DNA from: Perlucidibaca wandonensis
Lineage (GTDB): Bacteria > Pseudomonadota > Gammaproteobacteria > Pseudomonadales > Moraxellaceae
Reading direction: 5' to 3'
Assembly (NCBI RefSeq): GCF_042677145.1
Contig: NZ_JBHTIT010000001.1
Coordinates: 1,984,001 to 2,048,000, forward strand
Length of the DNA stretch: 64,000 bases
Of this stretch, positions 50,947-61,104 are shown piece after piece. The notes under the pieces were generated by a model, which did not search any database, was not told where the DNA came from, and worked only from the letters and a program-made list of their open reading frames with translations. A program made the translations under genes and the position numbers. Within the stretch, counting starts at the first letter, position 1; each line of letters opens with the position of its first letter.

Positions 50947-53166
50947 TCAGCCCTTGCGTGATAGTCTCGCGTATTGCGATACCAGCCACTTGCTGCCTAG
51001 CTCGCTAAAGTTGACTTGAATGCGAGCATTCGGCCCACTGCCCTCAAACGCTAAAATCACACCATCACCAAAGCGCGGATGATTCACCGCCTGGCCTAAG
51101 CGCCAGCCACTACCATCATCATCGCCCAGCGTTTCTTGCTTAAAGCCAGATGAGCTTTGGCCACTACTATTTGAGGCAAAGCCTGAGCCGCCGCGAAAGC
51201 CCGCGCGCATAGGTGGCGCTTGCTGACGTACTGGTGCCAATAAGGCCTCAGGGATTTCACCCAAAAAGCGCGATGCGACATGGTAACTTTCAGTGCCATA
51301 GAGTCGGCGCACCTCGGCATAGCTAATTACCAACTCGCTCATGGCGCGAGTAATACCGACATAGCAAAGGCGGCGTTCTTCTTCGAGATTATTTTCCTGC
51401 AAAGCCATTTCGTGCGGAAATAAACCTTCCTCCACACCGGCCAAAAACACCAATGGAAACTCCAGACCTTTCGCGGCATGTAGCGTCATCATTTGCACGG
51501 CATCTTCGAACTCACCAGCCTGCTGCTCGCCAGCTTCGAGCGCGGCATGATCTAAAAATGCCGCTAATGGCGACGGTATTTCCTCGGCTTGCGCATGATC
51601 ATCAACATCGAACTCGCGGGCGGCGCTAATCAATTCACGTAAGTTTTCTACGCGAGCTTGGCCCTTCTCACCCTTCTCTTTTTCATGATGCGCGACTAAG
51701 CCACTTTGCTCGATCACAGCTTCAACTATCTCGCCCAATGATGCGCCCTGTGTATTGGCATCGAGATTATCGATCAAGGTTAAAAATGCTTGGATTTTGC
51801 CGGTGGCGAGAGCGGGTAAACGGCGTTCGGCTACCACTTGCTCAGCAGCAGACCATAGGCTCACTTGCTGCTCACGTGCGAGCTGGCGAATCATATCTAG
51901 GCTTTTGTCGCCAATGCCGCGGGTGGGTGTATTGACCACGCGATCAAAAGCCGTGTCGTCTATGCGTTGCAGTAGTAAGCGCAAATAGCCAACGGCATTT
52001 TTAATTTCCGCGCGCTCAAAGAAGCGTAGACCGCCGTAAATTCGATAGGGAATTTGTGCGCGCAACATGGCCTCTTCGAGTACGCGCGACTGGGCATTGG
52101 AGCGATACAAAATCGCCATATCTCGGCGTGCTACACCGCTACGAAAACGCGTGTCGATGAGCTTGGCGATGTAGTGCGCCTCGTCGAGATCGTTGAAGGC
52201 GGCATACACCGAAATCGGCTCGCCTTCACCTCTATCGGTCCACAGATTTTTACCCATGCGATCGCCATTATTAGCAATGACGGCATTTGCCGCCTGCAAA
52301 ATAACTGATGTCGAACGATAGTTTTGCTCAAGGCGAATCAGCTCAGCGTCGGCATAATCGCGCTGAAACGTTCGAATGTTTTCAATGCAGGCACCGCGCC
52401 AGCCATAAATACTTTGATCGTCATCACCGACTGCCGTGAGCATGCCGCGCTCACCGGCGAGTAAGCGCAGCCAAGCGTATTGAATGCGGTTGGTGTCTTG
52501 GAACTCATCAACCAAAATCATGCGAAAGCGCGCTTGATAATGTTTGAGAATGTCGTCGTGCTTGAGAAATAACTCATGGCAGCGCAGTAAAATTTCGGCG
52601 AAGTCGATCAAGCCGCCGCGCTGACAAATAGTTTCATAGGCACTGTAAACACGCAGCTGTGTTGCCGTGTACAGATCGCCATTGTGTGCAATGTGCGCAG
52701 GTCGGCGACCTTCTTCTTTATTGCCATTAATGAAGCTTGCCGATTGCCGTGCCGGCCACTTTTCTTCGTCGAGCTGCAACTCTTTCATCACCCGCTTAAC
52801 CACGCGCAGCTGATCATCCGAATCTAAAATTTGGAAATTTTGTGGCAGACCCGCAGCCTCGTAATGCGCGCGTAAAAAACGATGGGCCAGGCCATGAAAA
52901 GTGCCAATCCACAACGGCTGCGTGGCAATGCCGAGCTGCTGCTCAAGCCGTGCGCGCATTTCATGTGCGGCTTTATTGGTAAATGTCACCGCCAACACGG
53001 CAAATGGCGACATAGCAAAGTGTTGACAGAAATAGCTAATGCGCGATGTTAAAACGCGTGTTTTACCCGAACCAGCGCCGGCTAAAACCAATAAGTGTTG
53101 GCTGTCGCAAGTGACAGCATCGCGTTGTGCGGGGTTGAGCCCGTCTAAAAGATTAAGTTCATTCAT
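50947..53166 (-). CDS. uvrD: DNA helicase II (UvrD)
   Basis: 739 residues of superfamily 1A. Walker A LAGAGSGKTRVL (motif I), FTNKAAHEMRARL (Ia), ILVDEFQDTNRIQY (II), GDDDQSIYGWRGA (III), LEQNYRSTSVIL (IV), VQMMTLHAAKGLEFPLVFL (V) and EERRLCYVGITRAM (VI). The C-terminus (GQAVNHPRFGDGVILAF) is the short tail domain typical of UvrD/PcrA. Unwinds DNA in nucleotide-excision and mismatch repair. Confidence 0.96.
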   Translation of the reverse strand: MNELNLLDGLNPAQRDAVTCDSQHLLVLAGAGSGKTRVLTSRISYFCQHFAMSPFAVLAVTFTNKAAHEMRARLEQQLGIATQPLWIGTFHGLAHRFLRAHYEAAGLPQNFQILDSDDQLRVVKRVMKELQLDEEKWPARQSASFINGNKEEGRRPAHIAHNGDLYTATQLRVYSAYETICQRGGLIDFAEILLRCHELFLKHDDILKHYQARFRMILVDEFQDTNRIQYAWLRLLAGERGMLTAVGDDDQSIYGWRGACIENIRTFQRDYADAELIRLEQNYRSTSVILQAANAVIANNGDRMGKNLWTDRGEGEPISVYAAFNDLDEAHYIAKLIDTRFRSGVARRDMAILYRSNAQSRVLEEAMLRAQIPYRIYGGLRFFERAEIKNAVGYLRLLLQRIDDTAFDRVVNTPTRGIGDKSLDMIRQLAREQQVSLWSAAEQVVAERRLPALATGKIQAFLTLIDNLDANTQGASLGEIVEAVIEQSGLVAHHEKEKGEKGQARVENLRELISAAREFDVDDHAQAEEIPSPLAAFLDHAALEAGEQQAGEFEDAVQMMTLHAAKGLEFPLVFLAGVEEGLFPHEMALQENNLEEERRLCYVGITRAMSELVISYAEVRRLYGTESYHVASRFLGEIPEALLAPVRQQAPPMRAGFRGGSGFASNSSGQSSSGFKQETLGDDDGSGWRLGQAVNHPRFGDGVILAFEGSGPNARIQVNFSELGSKWLVSQYARLSRKG

Positions 53167-53283
53167 GGGGCTATTGTAGACCAGCGCGAAGGTCGTTTCC
53201 GCGAATGTTCAGAGAATGGTAAGGTAAGCCATTGCAACAACAGAGCGCCCACTCATAAGGGCGACCGACGAGGGCCGTCATCC

Positions 53284-55851
53284 ATGTCACGCTCAGCCAT
53301 CTCTGGCGACGCTACCGAGCACACAAATGCTCCCTCTCGCCCTGCGCCACTTGGCCATAGCGAGCGTTTGCGCACGACATTGCTTGCGCAAGTGCAGCGT
53401 CAACTGCCGCGCTTTCTCATCATCACTTCGTTGTCGGTGTTATTAGCGGTTTGGATACTTTGGGACTGGCCTTACGCCAGCAATAAAGTCATCGCATTGT
53501 GGGGCGGCAGCTTTATTGGCTTTTTAATCTTTCGTGGCTTTTTGGTCTGGGGCTTAAGCCGAAGTCCTCAGCTACGGTCACGTTGGCTAGGCACTATTTT
53601 AATAGCCACTGCCGTATTAACGGGCGCATTTTGGGCCTTCGCTTTAGTTGCACTCAACCCTCGCGTATTCCTCAATGGCGAGCTGTATGCCGACATTACT
53701 AGTCGACAAATTTTGTTATCCGCTCTTCTTGGCGCTCAAGGCATCACCGCCCTCGCTGCCTATGCTGGCCATTTGCGCGCCTTTGTTGGCTTTACGCTTA
53801 CCGCCTTTCTGCCCGCAGTGGCGTATTTGCTACTGCATCCAACGTCAACGAGCCTTATGGTGTCGACTATTGGCACGGTGTGGTGGGTCTTTCTGATACT
53901 CAGCGCTCGCTATCTTAATCGCATGGTCAGCGACGCTATTGTGCTGCGCTTAAGCAATGAAGATCTGATTTCATTCCTCCGCGATACACAAGCCCGCACC
54001 CTAGATACCAACCGTCTGCTAGCTCGCGAAGTGAATACTCGCGCTATCGCTGAAACGCAGCTGCAAAATCTGAACGAAGAGCTTGAGCAGCGCGTAGCGC
54101 AGCGCACTCAGGCACTGATGGAAAGCCAAGAAGGCCTAACTCTCGCTATCGAAGCATCAGGAATGGCGCTATGGGATTGGCATATTCTTGACCAAGAAAT
54201 CACTCATACCAACTTAGAGCCATTACTTGGCTGTGAGGGCATTGGTAATCGCAAGCTACTTGATGCCGCTAATGGCCTAGTTCATCCCGACGATATTCGC
54301 TTGGTTAAGCGCAATATTATTCGCCATTTACGCCGTCGCACGCCGCGCTTCGAGGCACGCTATCGCATCAAACACGCGCGCGGGCACTGGGTTTGGGTGG
54401 AGGATCGCGGCCGCGTGGTGAACTGGACAGCACAAGGTCGGCCAGAGCGCATGCTTGGCACTCGCCGAGACATCACCCGCGAACGCGAAGCCGAAGAAAC
54501 CCAGCGCAAGCTCGACTATTTAGCTAACTATGATCGCCTTACTCAGCTGACTAATCGCCGCCAGTTCCGTAATCGTCTGCATGCTGCCATAAGCGATGCC
54601 CGTGACTCTCAAACTCGCGTGGGGCTGATATTCATCAACCTCGATCGCTTTCGCCAGGTCAATGAGTCGCTAGGCTTCGAGGTTGGCGATAGTATTTTGC
54701 GCGAAACCGGCCGTCGCCTCACTGAGCTGGGTAGCAAGCTCGACACCTTGGCGCGCATTGGTGGTGACGAATTCGCGCTGATTTTCCCCGATGTTCACAG
54801 CAATGATGATCTCGAACGTCTGAGCGAAGAGGTCATCGGCAGCCTGCGTGCGCCCTTCCGCATCGGCGATCATGAACTACTGTTGGGTGCATCCCTAGGC
54901 ATTTGCGAGTTCCCCGAACACGGCCGTGAGTTAGCCATTTTAATCAATCACGCCGATCTCGCTATGCAGCAAGCCAAGCGCTTAGGCGGTAATCAATGGC
55001 GACGTTATAGTCCAGATATGCGCAGCGCCACTGTTGAGCAACTGCATCTAGAAAACAGTCTGCGCAAAGCGATTTTCCGCGATGAATTTATTGTCCACTA
55101 CCAACCGAAACTATCGCTGGCCAGTCAGCGCATCGTCGGCATGGAGGCATTAGTACGTTGGCAACATCCAACTCTGGGCCTTTTGCATCCGGGCAAATTT
55201 ATTCCATTGGCTGAAGAAACCGGGCTGATCTCGGTTATTACCGAGCGCGTATTGTCTCAAGCCACAACTCAGCTGAAAGCATGGACCGATGCTGGTCTTG
55301 GCAAGCTTCATGTGGCCGTCAACATACCGCCACAGCAGCTGCACAAAGGTAATTTGCTACAGCTGTTGGAGCAGGCGCTCGATGATAGCGGCCTAAGCGC
55401 AAAGCAGCTGGAAATTGAGCTAACTGAAACATCTCTGATGGATGACCCAGACTTGGCCATTAGTTTGTTCAAACAGATTCGCCGCATGGGTGTGAGCATA
55501 GCCCTCGACGACTTCGGCACCGGCTATTCGTCATTGAGCCATCTACGCCGCTTCCCACTCGATATTCTAAAGATAGACCAGTCCTTTATCCGCGATGTTG
55601 GCACGCAAAATGAAGATGGCGCCATCGTACGCGCCATCATTACCATGGCACATGAGCTTGGCATGAAGGTGGTTGCTGAGGGCGTGGAAACGCGTGAGCA
55701 CTATCATTTCTTGGAGCAAGAGCGCTGCGATATCGTGCAAGGCTATTTGATTAGTCGGCCGGTGACTGCCGAGGCTATGGAGCTACTACTACGAGAGCAG
55801 GCACTGGCAGAGCGCCAGCAACCTTCATTTTTAAGCGGGATAGAGCTGTAA
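53284..55851 (+). CDS. membrane PAS-GGDEF-EAL c-di-GMP signalling protein
   Basis: 855 residues. About six membrane helices lie in residues 35-220. A coiled-coil linker (about 225-280) leads to a PAS domain (about 285-400, EASGMALWDWHI to GTRRDITRE). A GGDEF domain (about 405-570) has intact GGDEF at 493-497. An EAL domain (about 585-840) has intact Glu-Ala-Leu at 621-623 and DDFGTGYSSLSHLR. The RxxD inhibitory site five residues before GGDEF is SKLD, so product inhibition is probably lost. Both synthesis and breakdown of c-di-GMP are possible. Confidence 0.93.
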   Translation: MSRSAISGDATEHTNAPSRPAPLGHSERLRTTLLAQVQRQLPRFLIITSLSVLLAVWILWDWPYASNKVIALWGGSFIGFLIFRGFLVWGLSRSPQLRSRWLGTILIATAVLTGAFWAFALVALNPRVFLNGELYADITSRQILLSALLGAQGITALAAYAGHLRAFVGFTLTAFLPAVAYLLLHPTSTSLMVSTIGTVWWVFLILSARYLNRMVSDAIVLRLSNEDLISFLRDTQARTLDTNRLLAREVNTRAIAETQLQNLNEELEQRVAQRTQALMESQEGLTLAIEASGMALWDWHILDQEITHTNLEPLLGCEGIGNRKLLDAANGLVHPDDIRLVKRNIIRHLRRRTPRFEARYRIKHARGHWVWVEDRGRVVNWTAQGRPERMLGTRRDITREREAEETQRKLDYLANYDRLTQLTNRRQFRNRLHAAISDARDSQTRVGLIFINLDRFRQVNESLGFEVGDSILRETGRRLTELGSKLDTLARIGGDEFALIFPDVHSNDDLERLSEEVIGSLRAPFRIGDHELLLGASLGICEFPEHGRELAILINHADLAMQQAKRLGGNQWRRYSPDMRSATVEQLHLENSLRKAIFRDEFIVHYQPKLSLASQRIVGMEALVRWQHPTLGLLHPGKFIPLAEETGLISVITERVLSQATTQLKAWTDAGLGKLHVAVNIPPQQLHKGNLLQLLEQALDDSGLSAKQLEIELTETSLMDDPDLAISLFKQIRRMGVSIALDDFGTGYSSLSHLRRFPLDILKIDQSFIRDVGTQNEDGAIVRAIITMAHELGMKVVAEGVETREHYHFLEQERCDIVQGYLISRPVTAEAMELLLREQALAERQQPSFLSGIEL

Positions 55852-55856
55852 GACGA

Positions 55857-55885
55857 CGTGGGTGCCAGTGATTTTGGCACCCACG
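55857..55885. terminator. hairpin between GGDEF/EAL gene and glmS
   Basis: CGTGGGTGCCA (55857-55867) and TGGCACCCACG (55875-55885), an 11-base perfect stem with a 7-base loop between the two converging gene ends. It lacks a clear T-run on either side, so termination is likely but not certain. Confidence 0.6.
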
Positions 55886-55896
55886 CATATCTGCTC

Positions 55897-57717
55897 TTAT
55901 TCTACTGTGACCGACTTCGCCAAATTGCGCGGCTGATCAACATCAGTGCCTTTGGTAATCGCCACGTGGTAAGACAAAAGCTGCAATGGAATCGTGTAAA
56001 GAATCGGCGCAACTTCATCGGCAACAGTTGGCATAGAGAACACCTTAATGCCAGGCTCTTCGCGTACATCAGCATTCTGATCAGCAAAGACATAGAGCAC
56101 GCCTGCGCGAGCTCTAACTTCCTGCAGGTTCGATTTTAGCTTATCGATGAGATCATTTTTCGGTGCCACGGCGACTACTGGCATGTCTTGATCAACTAAT
56201 GCCAACGGGCCATGCTTAAGTTCACCTGCTGGATAAGCCTCGGCATGAATATACGAGATTTCCTTCAGCTTCAAAGCGCCTTCCATTGCTACCGGATACT
56301 GCGTACCGCGGCCTAGAAACAGCGTGTGATGCTTATCTGCAAACTCATCAGCAATGCGCTCGATAGCAGGATCCATCGCTAATACTTGATCAACCAAAGC
56401 TGGCAAGCCCTGCAACTGGGTAACGATATCTTGCTCGCGCTCGGCGCTCAAATTGCCTTGCTGGCGACCTGTCGCTAGCACCAAAAGCATCAGCGCAACT
56501 AACTGCGTAGTAAATGCCTTAGTCGACGCCACACCAATCTCGGGGCCGGCATGCGTAATGAACGCCAAATCAGATTCGCGCACCAAGGTGGATGTCGGCA
56601 CGTTGCAAATGCAAAGTGAGCCCATCGCACGTGACTTAACTTCACGTAAAGCGGCCAAGGTGTCGGCGGTTTCACCCGACTGTGAAATGGTTACTAGCAA
56701 TGTGTCGGCAGGCAGTACCGTGGTGCGATAGCGGAACTCGCTCGCGACCTCTACGTGACAGGAAATACCCGCAATCGCTTCTAGCCAATATTTCGCCACA
56801 AAACCGGCGTGATAGCTTGTGCCGCACGCCAAAATTTGAATATGACGCGCTTTCGCAAATAACGTCGCTGCTTGCGGGCCAAAAGCATCAATAGCCACTT
56901 TGCCTTGGCTAACACGGCCAGCCAAAGTACGTTCAATCGCTAATGGCTGCTCGTAAATTTCTTTCAACATATAGTGCTTATAGCCAGCTTTCGAGCTCGC
57001 ATGCAGCGTGGCGTCTAGCTCTACAATTGGCCGGCTAACCTCAACACCACGACCATTCCAAATGGTGACTTTCTTGGCGCAGACCTCAATGAAGTCGCCC
57101 TCTTCCAAGTAAATAAAGCGGTTAGTCACTGGCAATAGCGCGAGCTGATCAGAGCTAATAAAGTTTTCACCGATGCCAATACCAACCACTAATGGCGAAC
57201 CTTGGCGAACAGCTAGCAAGCGCGATGGTTCATTGGCGCGAATAATGCCCAAGGCAAAAGCGCCATGCAGCTGCGCAACAGCAGCCCTCACTGCACCCAT
57301 GAAGTCGGGGTTTTTACGCAGCTCTGATTGAATCAAATGCGGCACAACTTCCGTATCGGTCTGTGATGTGAAAACAAAACCTTCAGCCTGTAAGCGCTCG
57401 CGCAGTGACTCGTAGTTTTCGATAATGCCGTTGTGCACCACCGCAATATCACCGGAGCGATGTGGATGTGCGTTGTCTTGCGTTGGCGCGCCGTGGGTAG
57501 CCCAGCGGGTGTGAGCGATGCCCAAATGGCCATGTACATGTGCGCTCACATCGGCGAGCGCCTGCACTTTTCCCATTTCGCGCTCACGAATAATATCCCC
57601 GTCGTGAATGACGGCCAGGCCTGCGGAGTCATAGCCGCGGTACTCGAGGCGGCGCAAGCCTTCGATCAAAACTTCAGCGACATTACGCTCGCCAATCGCA
57701 CCTACTATTCCGCACAT
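55897..57717 (-). CDS. glmS: glutamine-fructose-6-phosphate aminotransferase (isomerizing)
   Basis: 606 residues from ATG 57717, chosen because mature GlmS must begin with the nucleophile Cys (MCGIVGAIG). The N-terminal glutaminase domain (residues about 1-240) has LRRLEYRGYDSAGLAV and GIAHTRWATHGAPT. Two SIS domains follow, with ISQSGETADTLAAL and the C-terminal active-site region. It makes glucosamine-6-phosphate for peptidoglycan and LPS. The glmU gene ends 10 bases upstream in the same direction. Confidence 0.97.
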   Translation of the reverse strand: MCGIVGAIGERNVAEVLIEGLRRLEYRGYDSAGLAVIHDGDIIREREMGKVQALADVSAHVHGHLGIAHTRWATHGAPTQDNAHPHRSGDIAVVHNGIIENYESLRERLQAEGFVFTSQTDTEVVPHLIQSELRKNPDFMGAVRAAVAQLHGAFALGIIRANEPSRLLAVRQGSPLVVGIGIGENFISSDQLALLPVTNRFIYLEEGDFIEVCAKKVTIWNGRGVEVSRPIVELDATLHASSKAGYKHYMLKEIYEQPLAIERTLAGRVSQGKVAIDAFGPQAATLFAKARHIQILACGTSYHAGFVAKYWLEAIAGISCHVEVASEFRYRTTVLPADTLLVTISQSGETADTLAALREVKSRAMGSLCICNVPTSTLVRESDLAFITHAGPEIGVASTKAFTTQLVALMLLVLATGRQQGNLSAEREQDIVTQLQGLPALVDQVLAMDPAIERIADEFADKHHTLFLGRGTQYPVAMEGALKLKEISYIHAEAYPAGELKHGPLALVDQDMPVVAVAPKNDLIDKLKSNLQEVRARAGVLYVFADQNADVREEPGIKVFSMPTVADEVAPILYTIPLQLLSYHVAITKGTDVDQPRNLAKSVTVE

Positions 57718-57727
57718 ACAGATATCC

Positions 57728-59098
57728 TTATTTTGTCGTGTTTTTAGTCGGGCGCTGCCAACCATCAAGAGTGATTTGTTTAGCGCGACTTACCGCCAGC
57801 GTTGCCTGGGCCACTGACTTGGTAATAGTTGAGCCTGCACCAGTGGTCGCATTTGAAGAGATTTCTACGGGCGCCACTAAGGAGTTATTGCTACCAATAA
57901 ACACATTGTCGCCGATGGTAGTTAAGTGTTTATTCGCGCCGTCGTAATTGCAGGTAATCGTGCCTGCGCCAATATTTGAGCCGCTGCCAATAACTGCATC
58001 ACCCAAATAGGTGAGATGATTGGCCTTTGAGCCAGCGCCCATGCGCGTGGCTTTGGTCTCAACAAAATTGCCAATATGCACATCTGCGCCTAATTCGCTG
58101 CCTGGGCGGATACGCGCGAACGGGCCTATCTGCGCGCGCTCGCCAATGCTTGCTGAGTCGATGATGCTATAGGGTTTAATAATGGTCTCTGCGGCAATTT
58201 CGCAATTACTCAATACCGAGCCCATGCCTACTTGTACTCCATCACCAAGCACAACTCGGCCATTGATCTGTACATTAGGCTCGAGTAGTACATCTTGGCC
58301 ATGCACTAACTCGCCGCGAATATCCACGCGCGCAGGGTCGATTATAGTCACTCCGGCGCGGAGCAACGCATCGGCCTGAGCACGTTGCCATACGCGCTCT
58401 AGCGTGGCTAATTGCAGTTTGTCGTTGACGCCTTCCACTTCCCACGGCGTTTCGGGATGCACTGCCGTTACTGCCACGCCTTCAGCGGTAGCCATGCCAA
58501 TCAAATCTGTTAAATAGTATTCACCTTGCGAATTGGCATTACGCAGCTCAGGCAGCCATTTATGCAATAAGGCATTTGGTACGCACAAAATGCCGGTGTT
58601 CACTTCTTTAATGAGTAGCTCATCGGCGCTGGCGTCTTTCTGCTCAACAATGCGCGATACCTTGCCAGCTTCGCGCACAATGCGGCCATAACCGGTGGGA
58701 TTATCGAGCGTGACAGTAAGCAAACCGAGCTCATTTTTGCCCTCGCAAACTGCGAGTAAGCGCTGCAATGTGCTAACGGAAAGTAACGGCACATCGCCAT
58801 ACAGAATCAGCGTACTACCTTTTTTTGCAAGTACTGGCAGGGCCACTAGTACCGCATGGCCTGTGCCCTTTTGTTCGGCCTGCAAGACCCAATCAATAGC
58901 GTCGTTGGCAAAGGCATTTTGTACAACATCGCCACCATGGCCATAGACCACAATGGGGCGTTCAGCACCAAGTGTTCGGCTAGCATCTAGCACATGGGCC
59001 AACAGCGGCTTGCCTGCTAAAGGTTGCATGACCTTGGGCAGCGCTGAGCGCATACGTGTGCCTTTGCCTGCGGCTAGAATAACGACCTGTAATGCCAT
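57728..59098 (-). CDS. glmU: bifunctional GlmU (GlcN-1-P acetyltransferase / GlcNAc-1-P uridylyltransferase)
   Basis: 456 residues. The N-terminal nucleotidyltransferase half begins VVILAAGKGTRMRSALPKVMQPLAGKPL and includes GTGHAVLVALP. The C-terminal half is a left-handed beta helix of hexapeptide repeats, with GPFARIRPGSELGADVHIGNFVE and LTYLGDAVIGSGSNIGAGTITCNYDG (acetyltransferase site). It completes UDP-GlcNAc synthesis with GlmS. Distance to glmS is 10 bases. The end of the ATP synthase operon lies further upstream on the same strand. Confidence 0.97.
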   Translation of the reverse strand: MALQVVILAAGKGTRMRSALPKVMQPLAGKPLLAHVLDASRTLGAERPIVVYGHGGDVVQNAFANDAIDWVLQAEQKGTGHAVLVALPVLAKKGSTLILYGDVPLLSVSTLQRLLAVCEGKNELGLLTVTLDNPTGYGRIVREAGKVSRIVEQKDASADELLIKEVNTGILCVPNALLHKWLPELRNANSQGEYYLTDLIGMATAEGVAVTAVHPETPWEVEGVNDKLQLATLERVWQRAQADALLRAGVTIIDPARVDIRGELVHGQDVLLEPNVQINGRVVLGDGVQVGMGSVLSNCEIAAETIIKPYSIIDSASIGERAQIGPFARIRPGSELGADVHIGNFVETKATRMGAGSKANHLTYLGDAVIGSGSNIGAGTITCNYDGANKHLTTIGDNVFIGSNNSLVAPVEISSNATTGAGSTITKSVAQATLAVSRAKQITLDGWQRPTKNTTK

Positions 59099-59148
59099 GT
59101 TACCAACTGTTCTATTACTGCAATGGCGGGCATTTTACACGAACTGCT

Positions 59149-61002
59149 TTAATTTGCTGTAGACCCTGTTAGCGCGCGGATCAGCTGTTGAAAACGCTCC
59201 TCGGTAAAACTCGGTAATGAACAGCGAGACTCGGTACAAACAAAAGCTGCTGGCTCACTTAGTACCGGATAGCTCACACCTGAATCCATTAATGCGCCGC
59301 GATCTTTCTGCCACCATTCGACACGTTGATATGCCGGCCGCTGCTTTAAGGCTACTGCCAGCAAGACCTTAGCTTTTTCATTATCGCCGCGACTCACCAC
59401 GGTCATGTGTAGCGGACTATTCGCCAGCTCATAATCCGCAATTAATACACCCGCCTCCGTGCTAATTCTCGCCGTCACTGCAGGTGTCGCCAAATAGCGC
59501 ATTGCATGTTCAGCACCTAGCCTAAAGCGGGGCAAGGCACTGTATTGGGCAAGTAGGTTCAAGTGACGGGCAAGATTGATATTTTCGCTATTCTGTCGAA
59601 ATGCTGGATCAATCTTGGTGACACGCTGATGCGTCCTAAAGCCACCACTACTCTCGCTAAACTCACGCAAGATAAAATCACTGGTTTTCACCGAAGCGCT
59701 TAGCCAAGATGGCTCACTGGTCAAGCTATACAGCGCCAGCATGGCCCTCGCCATGGCTAGCTGATCTCCCAAGTATGCATTTGCGCTAGCTTTTTCATCG
59801 TGCTGAAAGTGCCCATCACGCACTCCTCGAACCCGTATCATTTGTTGTGCGGCGGTTACCGCCATCGCTCTCGCTTGACCATCGCCGCTGACCATAGCCC
59901 ACGTCGCTAAAGCCTCAATCGCCCAACCATTCTCGCGTGGGTAAATCCGTTTATCGACAGCCGGAATGCCCTGCTTTCTGCGCTCAGCATCGCTTAGTTT
60001 AAAATACGCCACGCTATGCACCCCAGGCGTCACATCCGCATCCTGACTGCTATAGAAAAGGCCCTTTGGACTACGTAAAAAGTCGTACAAATAGCTAACG
60101 GTATGTTTTGCGGCACTTGCATATGTGGCTAAGTTATTTTGCGCAAACGCTAAAGCGTATAGACGTAAGTACCCTGCCTGCACCGACATGATTTTTTCTA
60201 CATGAGGATGCTGCCAATCACTATGCGTTGAGTACTGATAAAACCCGCCCCATACCGGGTCTTGCAAAGCCAAAGCTGCCGTTAAGGTTTGTTGTGCTTG
60301 CGCAGCTTGCGACTTGTCACCCTGCTGCGCCAGCAGTAATGTGTACTCAACGCTATCTCGCTCTAAGTACTTCATGGCTTGGCGCAAGCCACCCTGAACT
60401 GAGTCATAGCTATCGATATGTTTAGTTTGCAAGACCTTGCGCAGGCCATTAGAAAGCTCTGGGCTAATCGCTATTCGTATTGGTTTGTCTTTGGCCTCTT
60501 CAGCTACTGGGCTTTTTACTAAATTAGTCAGTAAGCTTTGTAGCTCAGTTTTATCGATATAGCCTGCTCGTTTTGCCAACACCTCAGCATTGCCATTAAA
60601 CACGATAGTCGCTGGCCATCCATAATCTTGAAAACGCAGCCCAAGTTCTGGGCGCTGATCGTAATCAACTCGTATAGAAAGATAATTTTTCGCCAATAAT
60701 GCTCGAACATCCTTGTCGGCATAGGTTTTCTCATCCATGACGTGGCACCAATGGCACCACACAGCGGCTACATCGAGAATGACGAGTTTATTTTGTGCTT
60801 TTGCAGCGGCAAACACTGACTCTGACCAGTCAAGCCAGTTTGGTTGTTCGCTAATAGGTAGTTTTGCAAGACTCGCTGGCAAGGCTGTGCTTGCTAGCGC
60901 CGTGCTGACCATCATTGGTGTAGCGACAGTAAGCGCCAACACTAAGTAGAAAGCTTTGGAAAGGGAGGAATATGTGCGGTGTGCAGAGAAAGTGCTACGC
61001 AT
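59149..61002 (-). CDS. DUF255 (thioredoxin-like, SSP411/YyaL family) protein
   Basis: 617 residues from ATG 61002; a GTG at 61038 is an in-frame alternative. A signal-like hydrophobic stretch (YLVLALTVATPMMVSTALAS) suggests export. Residues about 45-165 form a thioredoxin-like domain with WCHWCHVM, the DUF255 signature that replaces CxxC with a C-H-W-C motif. The rest is an (alpha/alpha)6-barrel-like region similar to N-acylglucosamine epimerases. Function unresolved. An imperfect inverted repeat covers the leader. Confidence 0.82.
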   Translation of the reverse strand: MRSTFSAHRTYSSLSKAFYLVLALTVATPMMVSTALASTALPASLAKLPISEQPNWLDWSESVFAAAKAQNKLVILDVAAVWCHWCHVMDEKTYADKDVRALLAKNYLSIRVDYDQRPELGLRFQDYGWPATIVFNGNAEVLAKRAGYIDKTELQSLLTNLVKSPVAEEAKDKPIRIAISPELSNGLRKVLQTKHIDSYDSVQGGLRQAMKYLERDSVEYTLLLAQQGDKSQAAQAQQTLTAALALQDPVWGGFYQYSTHSDWQHPHVEKIMSVQAGYLRLYALAFAQNNLATYASAAKHTVSYLYDFLRSPKGLFYSSQDADVTPGVHSVAYFKLSDAERRKQGIPAVDKRIYPRENGWAIEALATWAMVSGDGQARAMAVTAAQQMIRVRGVRDGHFQHDEKASANAYLGDQLAMARAMLALYSLTSEPSWLSASVKTSDFILREFSESSGGFRTHQRVTKIDPAFRQNSENINLARHLNLLAQYSALPRFRLGAEHAMRYLATPAVTARISTEAGVLIADYELANSPLHMTVVSRGDNEKAKVLLAVALKQRPAYQRVEWWQKDRGALMDSGVSYPVLSEPAAFVCTESRCSLPSFTEERFQQLIRALTGSTAN

Positions 61003-61004
61003 AA

Positions 61005-61042
61005 GGGCGTGTGTCCTAGGGCTATGCCAATTGGACACGCCC
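61005..61042 (-). promoter_or_regulatory. imperfect inverted repeat abutting the DUF255 start
   Basis: GGGCGTGTGTCC (61005-61016) and GGACACGCCC (61033-61042) pair over 10 bases with a 2-base bulge. In the transcript the distal arm ends 2 bases before the ATG at 61002 and would cover the ribosome-binding region, for which no good SD is seen. Confidence 0.4.
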
Positions 61043-61104
61043 TAGCTGATTTTATTACGCCGTTACTGGACGCTAATACCTGATATCACAAAGCCTCTTA
61101 CCGA

